Assembly: GCA_028282645.1 (NCBI GenBank)
Contig: JANQHM010000068.1
Coordinates: 1 to 33,152, forward strand
Reading direction: 5' to 3'
Length of the DNA stretch: 33,152 nucleotides
Source: Candidatus Gastranaerophilales bacterium
GTDB taxonomy: Bacteria; Cyanobacteriota; Vampirovibrionia; Gastranaerophilales; JANQFW01
Below the pieces are notes generated by a model that saw only the letters and a list, made by a program, of their open reading frames with translations, was not told the DNA's origin and ran no database searches. Position numbers and translations under genes: made by a program. Of this stretch, positions 24,068-32,513 are shown in pieces (position 1 is the stretch's first letter; each line of letters opens with the position of its first letter).

Positions 24068-26629
24068 TTAACTATTATAATCATTAATTATTTTTTCAGC
24101 CAGACTCCAATTATCCTCTGGTGTTGGATTGTTACATATATTAAAGATTAGATATGCTAATTGCTTTGTATTGTCTTCATCTCTTTTAGTTAAATCAATA
24201 CCTTTTTTAATTATGTCTTTTGCAAGTTTTTTGCTTAAATCAGGAGCAATATGAAGGTTATTTAGTATAGGGGGGAGTTTTTCATTAATTATATAGTTAT
24301 CAATTATTTTTTCAGCTAGAGCTAGATTCTCATCAGCTGTAGGTTGAGGATATATATCGAAAATTAACTCTTGTAGCTGCTTTTTAGTTTCTTCATCTTT
24401 GTAGTTATCAATATTAACAGGTTTTTTTCTTATTTTTATTGCTAAGTATTCGCTTAAGTAAAAAGCAATATTAAAGTCCTCTCCGATTAATAATGAAATA
24501 AGCGATAAAATATCCACAAGATCTTTAAGATCTTTTAAACTATCTTTAGCTACAAAAGGTCCAACACTTTCAATTTTAATTGAAGGATCTAAGTATATAA
24601 TTTTTTTTAATTTTTCAAAATGTTTATTAATACCTCTATTATTAATAAAATATTTAAAATCTTCAATATTTTCATTTTCATCTTTATATAAGTTTTTTAA
24701 ATCTTCCCTTTGGAATAAAAGCAAAAATTTTAACCTGTTATCTTTAACTACAATTTTTTTATCCTGATCCCTGATAGTGTTTATTATGTATTCATATGCA
24801 TTAAAAAGAAGATATAATATTCTGTAATCCTTTAACTGTTCAGGCTGTTTTTTATTGTTTATGCAAAATCTTAATTCTGAAAAGTATGTTCTTATCTTTT
24901 TAGTAAGATCATAATCAAAATGTGAAAATTCTTGAGTTCGGTTTTCTATATCAGGAGAAATATTGCCTTGAGCTTTATCATCTTGATCTTTATCATCTTT
25001 AATATTATCCCAATTTTTAAATACAACCAGGTATAATATTAAAATATAATAAATAAACTCTGTTTTATTTTCTTTGCTATCAGGTTCTTTAATTATTTTT
25101 AATTTTTTCAATAATTTAATTTCAAAACAATATTGAGATATTAAAAATTCTATTGTTCTTATATTAGTAGTAATATGACATATTATTCTTAATAATAATT
25201 TTACTAATGATTCATCTTTCTTTAAAAGAATGTCATTAAAATAATATGAAGAATGTTCATTAAAATAGGAATGAAGATTCTCTTGATACTTGTCAGGAAG
25301 ATAAAAGCATTGTTTAAATATTTTTTTTAAATACTCATTACTATCAAAGTAACTGCTTGAATTTTTATCATTATTATTGATGCTAGCATCACCCATTAGC
25401 GGGATCTTTAAAATTCTTTCCTTATCAAAAGCAACAATAAACAAACAATTATCAATTCTAAATAAGCTTCCCAGAGCTTTAACAAATGTAATAATTTCAT
25501 TGCTATCACATCTATCTATATTATCAACGAATATAACAAGTTTTTCCTGGTTATTATCATTAATCTCATCATTATGATTTAATTTATTATGTGTTAACAC
25601 TTCATATATTAAATATGGAATAAAAACAAAAAATGAGATGAAGAAAAAAATTATATTAAGAAAAACTAATAAAACCTGGCTAGAAGGCTTTAGGTTTAAA
25701 AAAATAAGAGTATTTTCCAATAGTGGATTGATTTTATTACTTAACAAAATATAAAAAATAAAAATGGAAATAGCTGTTATAAATACAGAAGATATTTTAT
25801 TTCTAAATATTTTTGTAACTAAATCACTTAAAAAAAATTTTTGTAACCAAATAGAATAATAATCATCTTTTTTTGATTTAAAAAAAGAGTTATCATTATC
25901 TTTTAGACTGTTTAACCTGGCATTTTTATACAATTCTTCGTCATTTAACCACGAACTTATTATATTTCCCAGATAATTCTGAAATAACTTTTCATTATAT
26001 TCAGAATTTTCTTTATAATAATTTAAATATAATTTATTTAAATTTAATGAATATTCAAAAATATTGCCGGGAGCCCTAAGCTTAATTTCTCCCTGATATA
26101 TAGAATTAAATATCGCGGGTATTGAAATATAAACCCTGTCCAGCTTAAAGCAAACATATGCAATCGGAAAAAAGAGCACTGCGTAAAGCTTATTAAAAAA
26201 AGGAATTTTTTTACCGTTATCATTTTTAATAATTGGGTAAAATTTTTCTTTATACTCTTCATCAGCTTCTATACTATTCATTATTTCGTTCAATAATGAA
26301 AGTAAAACACTTTTTTTACAGCTGCAAGCTGAACTAAAAGCATCAAAGTTTATTATTTTAATTTTTTGATTTAATAAATTTTCATTTTTTTGATTTAATA
26401 AATTTTTATTTATTTGGTTAATTAAAGTTGTTTTCCCACTCCCCCAACTTCCAAATATTGCTATGGAAAAAAAGTCTTCTTTTTCAGGGTTATCTTCTTT
26501 TTTTTCGGATTTTTCAGGATTTTTTCCTTCATTGTTTGATTTCTTTTTAGGAAGTATTATATCAGTTATAATTTCAGTAATAGTATCGGCATAACCCTTA
26601 AAGCTAAAGGATATTTTTTTATTACCCAT
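24068..26629 (-). CDS. KAP-family P-loop NTPase, membrane-embedded
   Basis: An 853-aa protein. Walker A is GSWGSGKTT (60-68); Walker B is LVIFVDNIDRC (364-374), followed by the LFIVAFDKE strand typical of KAP NTPases. Between A and B are hydrophobic segments at about 145-162, 278-298 and 318-346, the usual KAP layout of membrane helices inserted in the NTPase. A charged linker (28-52) precedes Walker A. The C-terminus holds two related units, about 752-779 and 824-851, of the form L-x-x-x-I-F-x-I-x(7)-(D/E)-N-x-x-L-A-E-K-I-I. This W/L-x-x-A-E pattern is the one repeated in the divergent neighbour. GAGGAA lies 5 nt before the ATG. Some KAP proteins, such as PifA of F plasmid, exclude phages; an immune role here is inference. 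Confidence 0.88.
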   Translation of the reverse strand: MGNKKISFSFKGYADTITEIITDIILPKKKSNNEGKNPEKSEKKEDNPEKEDFFSIAIFGSWGSGKTTLINQINKNLLNQKNENLLNQKIKIINFDAFSSACSCKKSVLLSLLNEIMNSIEADEEYKEKFYPIIKNDNGKKIPFFNKLYAVLFFPIAYVCFKLDRVYISIPAIFNSIYQGEIKLRAPGNIFEYSLNLNKLYLNYYKENSEYNEKLFQNYLGNIISSWLNDEELYKNARLNSLKDNDNSFFKSKKDDYYSIWLQKFFLSDLVTKIFRNKISSVFITAISIFIFYILLSNKINPLLENTLIFLNLKPSSQVLLVFLNIIFFFISFFVFIPYLIYEVLTHNKLNHNDEINDNNQEKLVIFVDNIDRCDSNEIITFVKALGSLFRIDNCLFIVAFDKERILKIPLMGDASINNNDKNSSSYFDSNEYLKKIFKQCFYLPDKYQENLHSYFNEHSSYYFNDILLKKDESLVKLLLRIICHITTNIRTIEFLISQYCFEIKLLKKLKIIKEPDSKENKTEFIYYILILYLVVFKNWDNIKDDKDQDDKAQGNISPDIENRTQEFSHFDYDLTKKIRTYFSELRFCINNKKQPEQLKDYRILYLLFNAYEYIINTIRDQDKKIVVKDNRLKFLLLFQREDLKNLYKDENENIEDFKYFINNRGINKHFEKLKKIIYLDPSIKIESVGPFVAKDSLKDLKDLVDILSLISLLIGEDFNIAFYLSEYLAIKIRKKPVNIDNYKDEETKKQLQELIFDIYPQPTADENLALAEKIIDNYIINEKLPPILNNLHIAPDLSKKLAKDIIKKGIDLTKRDEDNTKQLAYLIFNICNNPTPEDNWSLAEKIINDYNS

Positions 26630-26728
26630 TTAAATTCCTCAAAAAAATAAATTTATAATTGTAAAATTTTAAATTTTTTATTACTATAAATAAAATATAT
26701 TTAACTTGCAACTACGAAAGAGAAAAAA
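26630..26728. promoter_or_regulatory. Shared divergent promoter region, KAP / DUF2934-like genes
   Basis: The 99-bp gap is the only upstream DNA for both genes and is almost pure A+T. TATAAA-like boxes occur on both strands, but no -35/-10 pair can be chosen with confidence. The layout predicts co-regulation. Confidence 0.45.
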
Positions 26729-27394
26729 ATGAATACTAAACCTGGTGATAAACCTGATAAATTTATTAAAGAAATTCCTGGTGATAAGCCTTATAAATTT
26801 ATTAAAAAAATTGGAAAACATAAGGAGAATCTAAGTGTATTAACGGAAGTATATTGGCCTTGTCTTTATAAAATTACAGAGGAATTGCTGCCATATTATT
26901 ATTCTAAAGATATTTATAGACAAGGATGCTCGGCAGATGATAACTGGCTTGATGCTGAAAAAACAATGCTTGAATTATTTATTGCAGCCTATTATGAATC
27001 TATTAATAATAACTACCGAAGCAAAGAAGGGCATTGGTATTATGTTGAAAATAAACTAAACTGGATTAGAAAAAGAGCTTATGATATCTTTGCTAAGCGC
27101 AAGAGTAATCATGAGCATAATTGGTATTTAGCAGAAGAAGAGTATAAAATAATTGAGTTAATGGCTTACTATAATTACCTGGATAAAATGTTTAATAGTT
27201 CGATTAGTAATTGGGAGGAAGCTGAAAAAAAATATTTAAGCTCTAAAAATAAAGTTAATTTGCAAGACAAAGTTGAACAAGTACGCTGTTTAGCTTATAA
27301 ATTAAGTAATAATGACAACACAAACCATGAGGCGGAATATTATTGGTATAAAGCGGAGCATCAATACAGACATAAAATAATAGAAAATTTGTAA
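26729..27394 (+). CDS. DUF2934-like repeat protein with five W-x-x-A-E units
   Basis: A 221-aa soluble protein. The N-terminus has a 12-residue direct repeat, PGDKPDKFIKEI and PGDKPYKFIKKI (5-28). The rest carries five Trp-centred units: NWLDAE (W73), HWYYVE (W103), NWYLAE (W132), NWEEAE (W162) and YWYKAE (W206). The first four are 29-30 residues apart. Between them lies I/L-x-x-x-A-Y, as in IRKRAYDIF, which fits the DUF2934 pattern (RAY...HW..AE). Two such units also end the divergently transcribed KAP NTPase, so the two proteins may bind each other or a common ligand through this motif. No catalytic motif is seen. The ribosome site is weak (AAAGAG). Confidence 0.75.
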   Translation: MNTKPGDKPDKFIKEIPGDKPYKFIKKIGKHKENLSVLTEVYWPCLYKITEELLPYYYSKDIYRQGCSADDNWLDAEKTMLELFIAAYYESINNNYRSKEGHWYYVENKLNWIRKRAYDIFAKRKSNHEHNWYLAEEEYKIIELMAYYNYLDKMFNSSISNWEEAEKKYLSSKNKVNLQDKVEQVRCLAYKLSNNDNTNHEAEYYWYKAEHQYRHKIIENL

Positions 27395-27438
27395 CATTTT
27401 GCAACAATACTTGTACTTTTCATGCAAATATCACCAAT

Positions 27439-27465
27439 GCATTATATAATAAAGATATATAATGC
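27439..27465. other. Inverted repeat, 10-bp arms
   Basis: GCATTATATA (27439-27448) and TATATAATGC (27456-27465) are perfect complements with a 7-nt loop. It lies 45 nt after the stop of the repeat protein. There is no T-run; it could be an operator or a weak 3' structure. Confidence 0.5.
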
Positions 27466-27666
27466 GTATAACTAAAATAGTTAAAATGGCGGATTTAAAA
27501 AAAATCAAAAATTATATAATTAGAACTACTGCTATATGTTAAGATTTATTAATACACATTGTTAAGATATTTAAATACTTATACATATTTAATGTTAAAA
27601 AAGCAATCAAGATGCAATATTTATCTTTATATTTATAGCAACAACTTAATTAAAGGTATACCTATT

Positions 27667-27987
27667 ATGAATTATGAAACAACTCTTATTAAATTTTTAT
27701 ATAAACTGGATTCAGGGCTATATAAATTATCAAAAGACCAATTTTTTAGTAACGATGTAGACATTTTTGTAAATACAGTTAATAACGATATTAATATAAA
27801 TAGTGAAATGATTAAATTTCTCCTTAGATACTTGTGGGAGAACAGATATATAGCTTTTCAGGATGGCCAGGCTATCGTAACAGAAAAAGCGAAAGCCGAA
27901 CTTTTGAATAAATATGAATCACAACTGAATTCTAGTGAGATTAAAAAGGGCGATTTAAAAGTTTTATATGATAAAATAACTGCATAA
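27667..27987 (+). CDS. Small winged-helix-like protein
   Basis: A 106-aa protein starting MNYETTLIKFLYKLDSG. The longest frame begins 36 codons earlier, but that part is unlike a real N-terminus, and AAAGG lies about 9 nt before this ATG. The segment INSEMIKFLLRYLWENRYIA followed by FQDGQAIVTEKAKAEL looks like helix-turn-helix plus a beta wing, as in small DNA-binding regulators. No motif proves this. It lies 270 nt after the DUF2934-like gene on the same strand and could regulate the island. Confidence 0.55.
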   Translation: MNYETTLIKFLYKLDSGLYKLSKDQFFSNDVDIFVNTVNNDININSEMIKFLLRYLWENRYIAFQDGQAIVTEKAKAELLNKYESQLNSSEIKKGDLKVLYDKITA

Positions 27988-28008
27988 TAGCTATTTATAC
28001 AGGTATCC

Positions 28009-28081
28009 TTTAATATATAATAGTTTATTTTGTAAATATTTTAAAGGTAAGTGATTGACAAGTAAACTATTATATATTAAA
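28009..28081 (+). promoter_or_regulatory. Strong promoter inside a 19-bp perfect inverted repeat
   Basis: TTTAATATATAATAGTTTA (28009-28027) and its exact complement TAAACTATTATATATTAAA (28063-28081) are separated by 35 nt. TTGACA (28055-28060), a 17-nt spacer and TAAAAT (28078-28083) form a near-consensus promoter, and the right arm covers the spacer and part of the -10. Two half-sites bound by one regulator would form a repression loop. It drives the 52-aa peptide gene. Confidence 0.65.
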
Positions 28082-28117
28082 ATATTTATATGTAATACAT
28101 AGATAAGGAAATTATTT

Positions 28118-28276
28118 ATGAAGAATATTTTAATCATATCTTTATTATTATTCCTGTCTCTTACTCCTGTGCTTAGATGCTCAGTTTTTTACAACCTTGA
28201 ACAAACTGATACAAGCGCGTCAATTATGCCCGAAGCATATTTTTGTGAGTATATAAAAACTTTGTACTCAAAATAA
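28118..28276 (+). CDS. 52-aa secreted or membrane peptide
   Basis: A short frame with a convincing signal peptide: MKN, the hydrophobic core ILIISLLLFLSLTPV, then LRC at residues 19-21. The mature part would be about 32 residues with two or three Cys (SVFYNLEQTD...AYFCEYIKTLYSK). The -3 to -1 residues do not fit a good lipobox, so lipid attachment is doubtful. AAGGAA lies 8 nt before the ATG, and the strong promoter just described ends 34 nt upstream. Its last 9 nt overlap the end of the convergent activase gene. No homologue is known to me. Confidence 0.6.
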   Translation: MKNILIISLLLFLSLTPVLRCSVFYNLEQTDTSASIMPEAYFCEYIKTLYSK

Positions 28277-29026
28277 CCCCTTCAATAATACATAACGACC
28301 TAATGGAACGACATCGCAGTATAATTTTAAAGTTTCCGTAAAGCAATTATTGCTGCAAAATCCGCCTGATAAATACATTTTCTGTGGCTTTTTGGCGAAT
28401 TTCCACGTATTGTAAGCGATACCGTGCAAATATTTGGCTATAGCTATATCGGCCGGGGTGTTTTTGGATATGTCATCCATTATTTTTTCCATTGCAAAAA
28501 CACCGCAAACTAAGGGTATTTTTTCGGTTTGTATTGATATTTTATTAGGGTCAACATTGTAGAATTTACATAACATATCTACAGTTGCGCCTGTTACGCT
28601 GCCGCAACTGCTGTTCCAGTCAAGGTCTTTGTATTTTCCGTCAATAAATTGTACCCATTTTAAATCTCTGCTGCCTATGTCTACAATTGTTGCGTCTTTC
28701 AAGTTTTTAACCAGTTTTTTTGCTCCGTAAGCCAGTGATATAACTTCGTTTTCGTAGTAGCCGCCACTTTTTATTCTTTTTTTTACCATATGCCCGGTTG
28801 CATTGTCGAATTCTACGGGTAAAGTCGCGGCTAAAGTACTTGGTATTAAAAATAAATTTCCGAAAAATTTTTTATTATCTTTATCATAAAAAAACTTTGA
28901 TTCTTGTATTTGGTATTGTTGAAAGTCTTTATTTACAGATAATATAATACTTTTAAAATCTGCTTTACAGCTTATTTCAAGAATTTTACTCCAGCTTGTC
29001 CCTGCATCAATTATTAATTTAGTCAT
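28268..29026 (-). CDS. BadF/HgdC-type ATPase (2-hydroxyacyl-CoA dehydratase activase-like)
   Basis: A 252-aa ASKHA-fold ATPase. Phosphate-1 motif IIDAGTSWSK (5-14), phosphate-2 VDIGSRDLKWVQ (115-126) and LSGGF (219-223) are in place. The two cysteines that bind the inter-subunit [4Fe-4S] cluster in HgdC-type activases have counterparts: Cys141 in NSSCGSVTGA and Cys174 in PLVCGVFAMEK. Family members use ATP to push one electron into a partner dehydratase or reductase. No recognisable dehydratase subunit is in the window; the upstream gene (30-nt gap) is the likely partner. Its 3' end overlaps the 52-aa peptide gene by 9 nt, tail to tail. Confidence 0.82.
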   Translation of the reverse strand: MTKLIIDAGTSWSKILEISCKADFKSIILSVNKDFQQYQIQESKFFYDKDNKKFFGNLFLIPSTLAATLPVEFDNATGHMVKKRIKSGGYYENEVISLAYGAKKLVKNLKDATIVDIGSRDLKWVQFIDGKYKDLDWNSSCGSVTGATVDMLCKFYNVDPNKISIQTEKIPLVCGVFAMEKIMDDISKNTPADIAIAKYLHGIAYNTWKFAKKPQKMYLSGGFCSNNCFTETLKLYCDVVPLGRYVLLKGLF

Positions 29027-29056
29027 AAAAAAATAAAACTTTTTCTCTCTACTTAT

Positions 29057-29785
29057 TTATCCCAGGCGTATAAAAGCTTCTATCTTTGCTTTGACTGAAT
29101 TTGATGCAACATCATCCACATCCAGATATAAACCGTTATACTTTCTTGCTAAATGTTTACCTAACTGCATTTTTGCACAAAAAGTCTGTGCGTAAAATAC
29201 TGTTGGAATATTTTCATCTACAAACATTTCTAAATCCAGGTCTGCTGGTGCTCCTGCCTCGACGCACCTTGTCCAGCCGTAAACATGAGTGTTGTCTGGG
29301 AATAAGTCAAGTATGCTTATATCGTTGGGAGGTACGCCCCAGAAGCCGTAATCGGCTTTTTTAATGCGGAATTCTTTTTTAACAGGCACTATAATATTAT
29401 CCATTATGGTTAAAACTTTTTGCTTTAAAGGCAAATCACTTGTAGAAACAGGTATTTTTATTTTTTTTGTACAAGTTTTATTATATTTTGTTTCTATAAT
29501 ATTAAAGCCTAATTCTGTTAAAATTCTTGCCGCGAATCTACCGGCATCACATTTTTCTTCACCAACAGATGCTATAATAAGTTCAAGATTATTTTTTAAG
29601 TAAACAGCGTTGTCTACAATGTTTTTGATTATTTTACAACTGTTATCAGGTAATAGCTCGGTGTTTGGATGGTTAAGATTTTGATCCAGGTCTATGATTT
29701 CAAAACCCGGGTATTTAAGTTTAATTTGGTTTAGTATTTCAGGGTCGGGAAAGCCCCACATACCAATTAGCTTATTTTTGCTCAT
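29057..29785 (-). CDS. Unrecognised protein paired with the activase
   Basis: A 242-aa protein I do not recognise. It has two similar sequences, IGMWGFPDPEIL near the N-terminus and YGFWGVPPNDISIL in the middle, which suggests an internal duplication. Five Cys are spread along the chain (for example GEEKCDAGR, YGWTRCVEAG and AQTFCAKM) and could bind a cluster or metal. No signal peptide. The ATG was preferred to the in-frame TTG three codons upstream, although the GGGG ribosome site is close (3 nt). It lies 12 nt after the 44-aa gene and 30 nt before the activase, so it may be the activase's target, but it does not resemble HgdA/HgdB. Confidence 0.7.
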   Translation of the reverse strand: MSKNKLIGMWGFPDPEILNQIKLKYPGFEIIDLDQNLNHPNTELLPDNSCKIIKNIVDNAVYLKNNLELIIASVGEEKCDAGRFAARILTELGFNIIETKYNKTCTKKIKIPVSTSDLPLKQKVLTIMDNIIVPVKKEFRIKKADYGFWGVPPNDISILDLFPDNTHVYGWTRCVEAGAPADLDLEMFVDENIPTVFYAQTFCAKMQLGKHLARKYNGLYLDVDDVASNSVKAKIEAFIRLG

Positions 29786-29797
29786 AATCCCCAAGTA

Positions 29798-29932
29798 CTA
29801 GTTTGCTACGTCATTTTTTCGCAGTTCTTCAAATTTGTCCTGAATTCTTTTTAGCTCTTTATGTTGTAAATAAATAATAGCACATAAAGTTATTATTGCT
29901 ATGGATAATATATATGTTGATATTGGCAGCAT
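29798..29932 (-). CDS. 44-aa single-span membrane protein
   Basis: A short frame: MLPISTYILSIAIITLCAII forms one membrane helix, followed by a charged, coiled-coil-like tail QHKELKRIQDKFEELRKND. GGAGAG lies 8 nt before the ATG. The stop is 12 nt upstream of the next gene on the same strand, so it is probably the first gene of the activase operon. Unknown function; it may anchor a complex to the membrane. Confidence 0.6.
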   Translation of the reverse strand: MLPISTYILSIAIITLCAIIYLQHKELKRIQDKFEELRKNDVAN

Positions 29933-29976
29933 AATTTTTCTCTCCGGTATTTTGCTTATAGTCATTACCTTTTATG

Positions 29977-30069
29977 GGTGATGGTCATCACCTTTCTTAT
30001 GTCATCGCTGTAAGCTTTTGATATAACTTAAGTTTACTTGTAAGCATCAGTACTCAACTGACCACTACC
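29977..30069 (-). repeat. R1-c, full-length REP-like palindromic repeat
   Basis: Nearly identical to R1-b: hairpin GGTGATGGTCATCACC (29977-29992), TTTCTTATGTCATCGCTGTA, two TGTAAGC repeats and the end CAACTGACCACTACC. It lies 71 nt downstream of the Wzz-like gene stop and 44 nt upstream of the 44-aa gene start. Confidence 0.8.
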
Positions 30070-30139
30070 CTTTTATGTTATGCTATATATTTTTTTATAT
30101 CAATACACTTTATTATGTAAATTTAATGTTTAAATTTTT

Positions 30140-32242
30140 TTATAAATGTATGTATTCTATATAATCTTTGTAATCTTTTTCTAATTGCATTGTTGTTGTT
30201 CTTACTATTGACCCTATTAGCGGAATATCAGAGTTTTTTAGCAGTTTTACGGTTTTATCCAGCTTGGTTGTTGTTGCCAGCTTGTCAACAAATAAAACTA
30301 CCCCGTCTGTGTGTTTTGCTATAATCAAAAATTCGGGAGAGATATTTATTGATGATGTATCGACCAGTACCCAATCGTATTTTTTCTTTAGTGTTGCCAG
30401 GATAAATTTAAATGCAGTTGTACCAAAATATTTATACGGATCGTGGACTGATTTTGTATTTAATAAAAGGCTTATACCGTTTTCATCCTGGGTTAGGCCT
30501 TTTGTTACATCGTCAAAAGTTATATGATTACCTTGGCTTATTTTTAATTCTAGCTCTATGATTAGAGATGATAAGTCTTTATTGATATTTTGGTTTACAC
30601 TTGAAAATAATATGGGATGTCTCATTTCCGTATCCAGTAAAGCTACTGAGTAACCAAGTCCTCTTAGCTCTTTGGCTACTGAGTATATTACATTAGAACC
30701 CATTTTATTTAACTGGGTTGATGAAAATGATATCATTTTGGTGTTTAATTTTTCGTTTTTGATTAAAAATGAAGATACTAAACTCTTTATAGAAAAATCA
30801 TATAGGTCTCTTGAATTTTCATCATCTTCTTCCAGCCAGGGTATAACACCGAGTACATTTGTTTTTGTGATTTTTTCTATTTCTTCCAGATTTTCTGAGG
30901 AATCGGAAATAAAGGTTTTTATTATTGATATTATTATACCTGTAAACGCACCGAGTATCAAAGATAAAAGCAATAAGCCTATAGATGCCTTGTGTTGCTG
31001 CTCTGGCTGTAGGTCAGGCGGGTCGAGGATAACTATATTGCTTGTGATATTTGTGCCATTTAATTCTACTTCCAGTTGTTTTGATTTTAATTTATTAAAT
31101 AAATTTTCCAGTTTTTTAATTTCATTTTTGAGGTTGTCTGCATTGAAAATTTTTTGTGATAAGCTTTTTTCCAGCCTGGACATTTGGTTTAGTGTTTTTA
31201 TGTAGCATATTTTTTCGGCTTTTAATGAAAGATGCCTGGTTTCAGCAGCTATAAGATTCCTTGCCATTTCTGTCCTTACAGAATCGTGGATTGTGGTCCA
31301 ATTTGCAAGCTCTACCGTACCCAGTGAATCGTATACCTGGTTTTCAATTTGATCGGTTAGGATGTTTATTTTTTTTGCGAGATGTATTACACGCGGATTA
31401 CCTACTTTATAATTGGCTACTTCTGTTTGATACTGGCGAATTGTTTTAAATAATTCTGATTTTAAATCGTTCAGCAATGTATTTTGCTTGCCTAGTGCAA
31501 CTGCGTTTATTGCTTCTTCTACGCTCATACCGAGTTGTTTTTTCAGATTGTTTATTTGAACATTAGTGCTTGTTATTTCCGCATTTATGTTATTGAGTAG
31601 TATTGTAAAATATTTTTTTTGCTCAAGCAGTTTTTTTATTTGTTCTTTAGAGTCCAGCGTTCCTGTTTCTAATTTGTAATATTTATAGTTATTTTTTGTT
31701 CTTTCCAGCCTATTTTGGATATTTTTCAGTTTTTTATTTAAAAAATTTAATTTATCGGCATTAACTGCTTTGTTTATATCTAAATTTCTTCGGTTATATT
31801 CATTTAGTAATATTGATAATAGTAGTTGAGCTTCTTCCGGGTTGTCCCACAGCATATCTACATTAATAATATTTGAGGAGTGCTTTAGGTTAACTATTAT
31901 GTTATTATTAAAATCTATTTCTTTTTTTTCTTTTCTTAAGTTATTTGCTTTTATATAATCATTTAAAAACTTATTTAGTGTTTTGGATTTTAAAATTTCT
32001 TTTTGGTCTTTTAAATTTAAGCCTGAGTCCGGTAATACGTCATACTCGTTTTCTATTTGTTGTAGGGCAGGCTTTTTTATCCAAATTTTCGCGCTTGACT
32101 TATAAAGATTTTTATTAACCCCGCAGGCATATATTACTGAAGCAAATAAGAACACCAGTGTTGTAAAAAGTATTAGTTTTTGATCTTTGATAATATATTT
32201 TAAGTATTTACTCTCTAATAATTTAAAAATTTTCATCCCCAT
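30140..32242 (-). CDS. Wzz/BY-kinase fusion, probable pseudokinase
   Basis: A 700-aa protein with the layout of polysaccharide co-polymerases: a membrane helix at about 22-40, a long periplasmic coiled-coil region (about 150-400), a second helix at about 418-443, and a cytoplasmic BY-kinase-like domain. Walker A' VALLDTEMRHP (533-543) and Walker B WVLVDTS (624-630) are recognisable. The Walker A loop, normally GEGKST, reads STQLNKMGSN (508-517), with no GK(S/T), so ATP use is doubtful. Three tyrosines remain at the very end (691, 694, 697: DYKDYIEYIHL), like the autophosphorylation cluster. It probably controls chain length or export of a surface polysaccharide. The nearest glycan gene is 10 kb away. 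Confidence 0.88.
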   Translation of the reverse strand: MGMKIFKLLESKYLKYIIKDQKLILFTTLVFLFASVIYACGVNKNLYKSSAKIWIKKPALQQIENEYDVLPDSGLNLKDQKEILKSKTLNKFLNDYIKANNLRKEKKEIDFNNNIIVNLKHSSNIINVDMLWDNPEEAQLLLSILLNEYNRRNLDINKAVNADKLNFLNKKLKNIQNRLERTKNNYKYYKLETGTLDSKEQIKKLLEQKKYFTILLNNINAEITSTNVQINNLKKQLGMSVEEAINAVALGKQNTLLNDLKSELFKTIRQYQTEVANYKVGNPRVIHLAKKINILTDQIENQVYDSLGTVELANWTTIHDSVRTEMARNLIAAETRHLSLKAEKICYIKTLNQMSRLEKSLSQKIFNADNLKNEIKKLENLFNKLKSKQLEVELNGTNITSNIVILDPPDLQPEQQHKASIGLLLLSLILGAFTGIIISIIKTFISDSSENLEEIEKITKTNVLGVIPWLEEDDENSRDLYDFSIKSLVSSFLIKNEKLNTKMISFSSTQLNKMGSNVIYSVAKELRGLGYSVALLDTEMRHPILFSSVNQNINKDLSSLIIELELKISQGNHITFDDVTKGLTQDENGISLLLNTKSVHDPYKYFGTTAFKFILATLKKKYDWVLVDTSSINISPEFLIIAKHTDGVVLFVDKLATTTKLDKTVKLLKNSDIPLIGSIVRTTTMQLEKDYKDYIEYIHL

Positions 32243-32414
32243 TACCCGATAAAGTTTATTCCACTACTCTAATTTATTAAAATTTAGTTATTTTGAAACC
32301 ATTAGTATGGAGTAAATTAAACAACAATCAATTACTATATAAAGGTGAAAGCTTTTTACCACTGTTTAATTTAGTAATTTTTTTAAAGAAAAATTTATAA
32401 AATTTAATATTTAA

Positions 32415-32443
32415 TTGAATAAAATTTTTGCCTTGTGTAATAT
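32415..32443 (+). promoter_or_regulatory. Probable promoter of the coiled-coil gene
   Basis: TTGAAT (32415-32420), a 17-nt spacer and TAATAT (32438-32443) preceded by TGTG. It lies 70 nt upstream of the ATG at 32514 in an otherwise empty 270-bp divergent gap. Confidence 0.5.
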
Positions 32444-32513
32444 ATATAGTTGATTGATAGATTTTAAAGAATATTATGTTTAAATCTATAAGTAAAATAA
32501 AAAGAGGTGGAAA

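Noticed and set aside
27559-27666. N-terminal extension of the winged-helix-like protein
   Set aside because: The extension is rich in Tyr, Leu and Asn with no ribosome site; a better start with AAAGG is at 27667.
30672-31205. 177-codon frame opposite the Wzz-like gene
   Set aside because: It is a shadow of a well-supported gene, rich in Ser/Phe/Ile as expected from antisense reading of AT-rich DNA.
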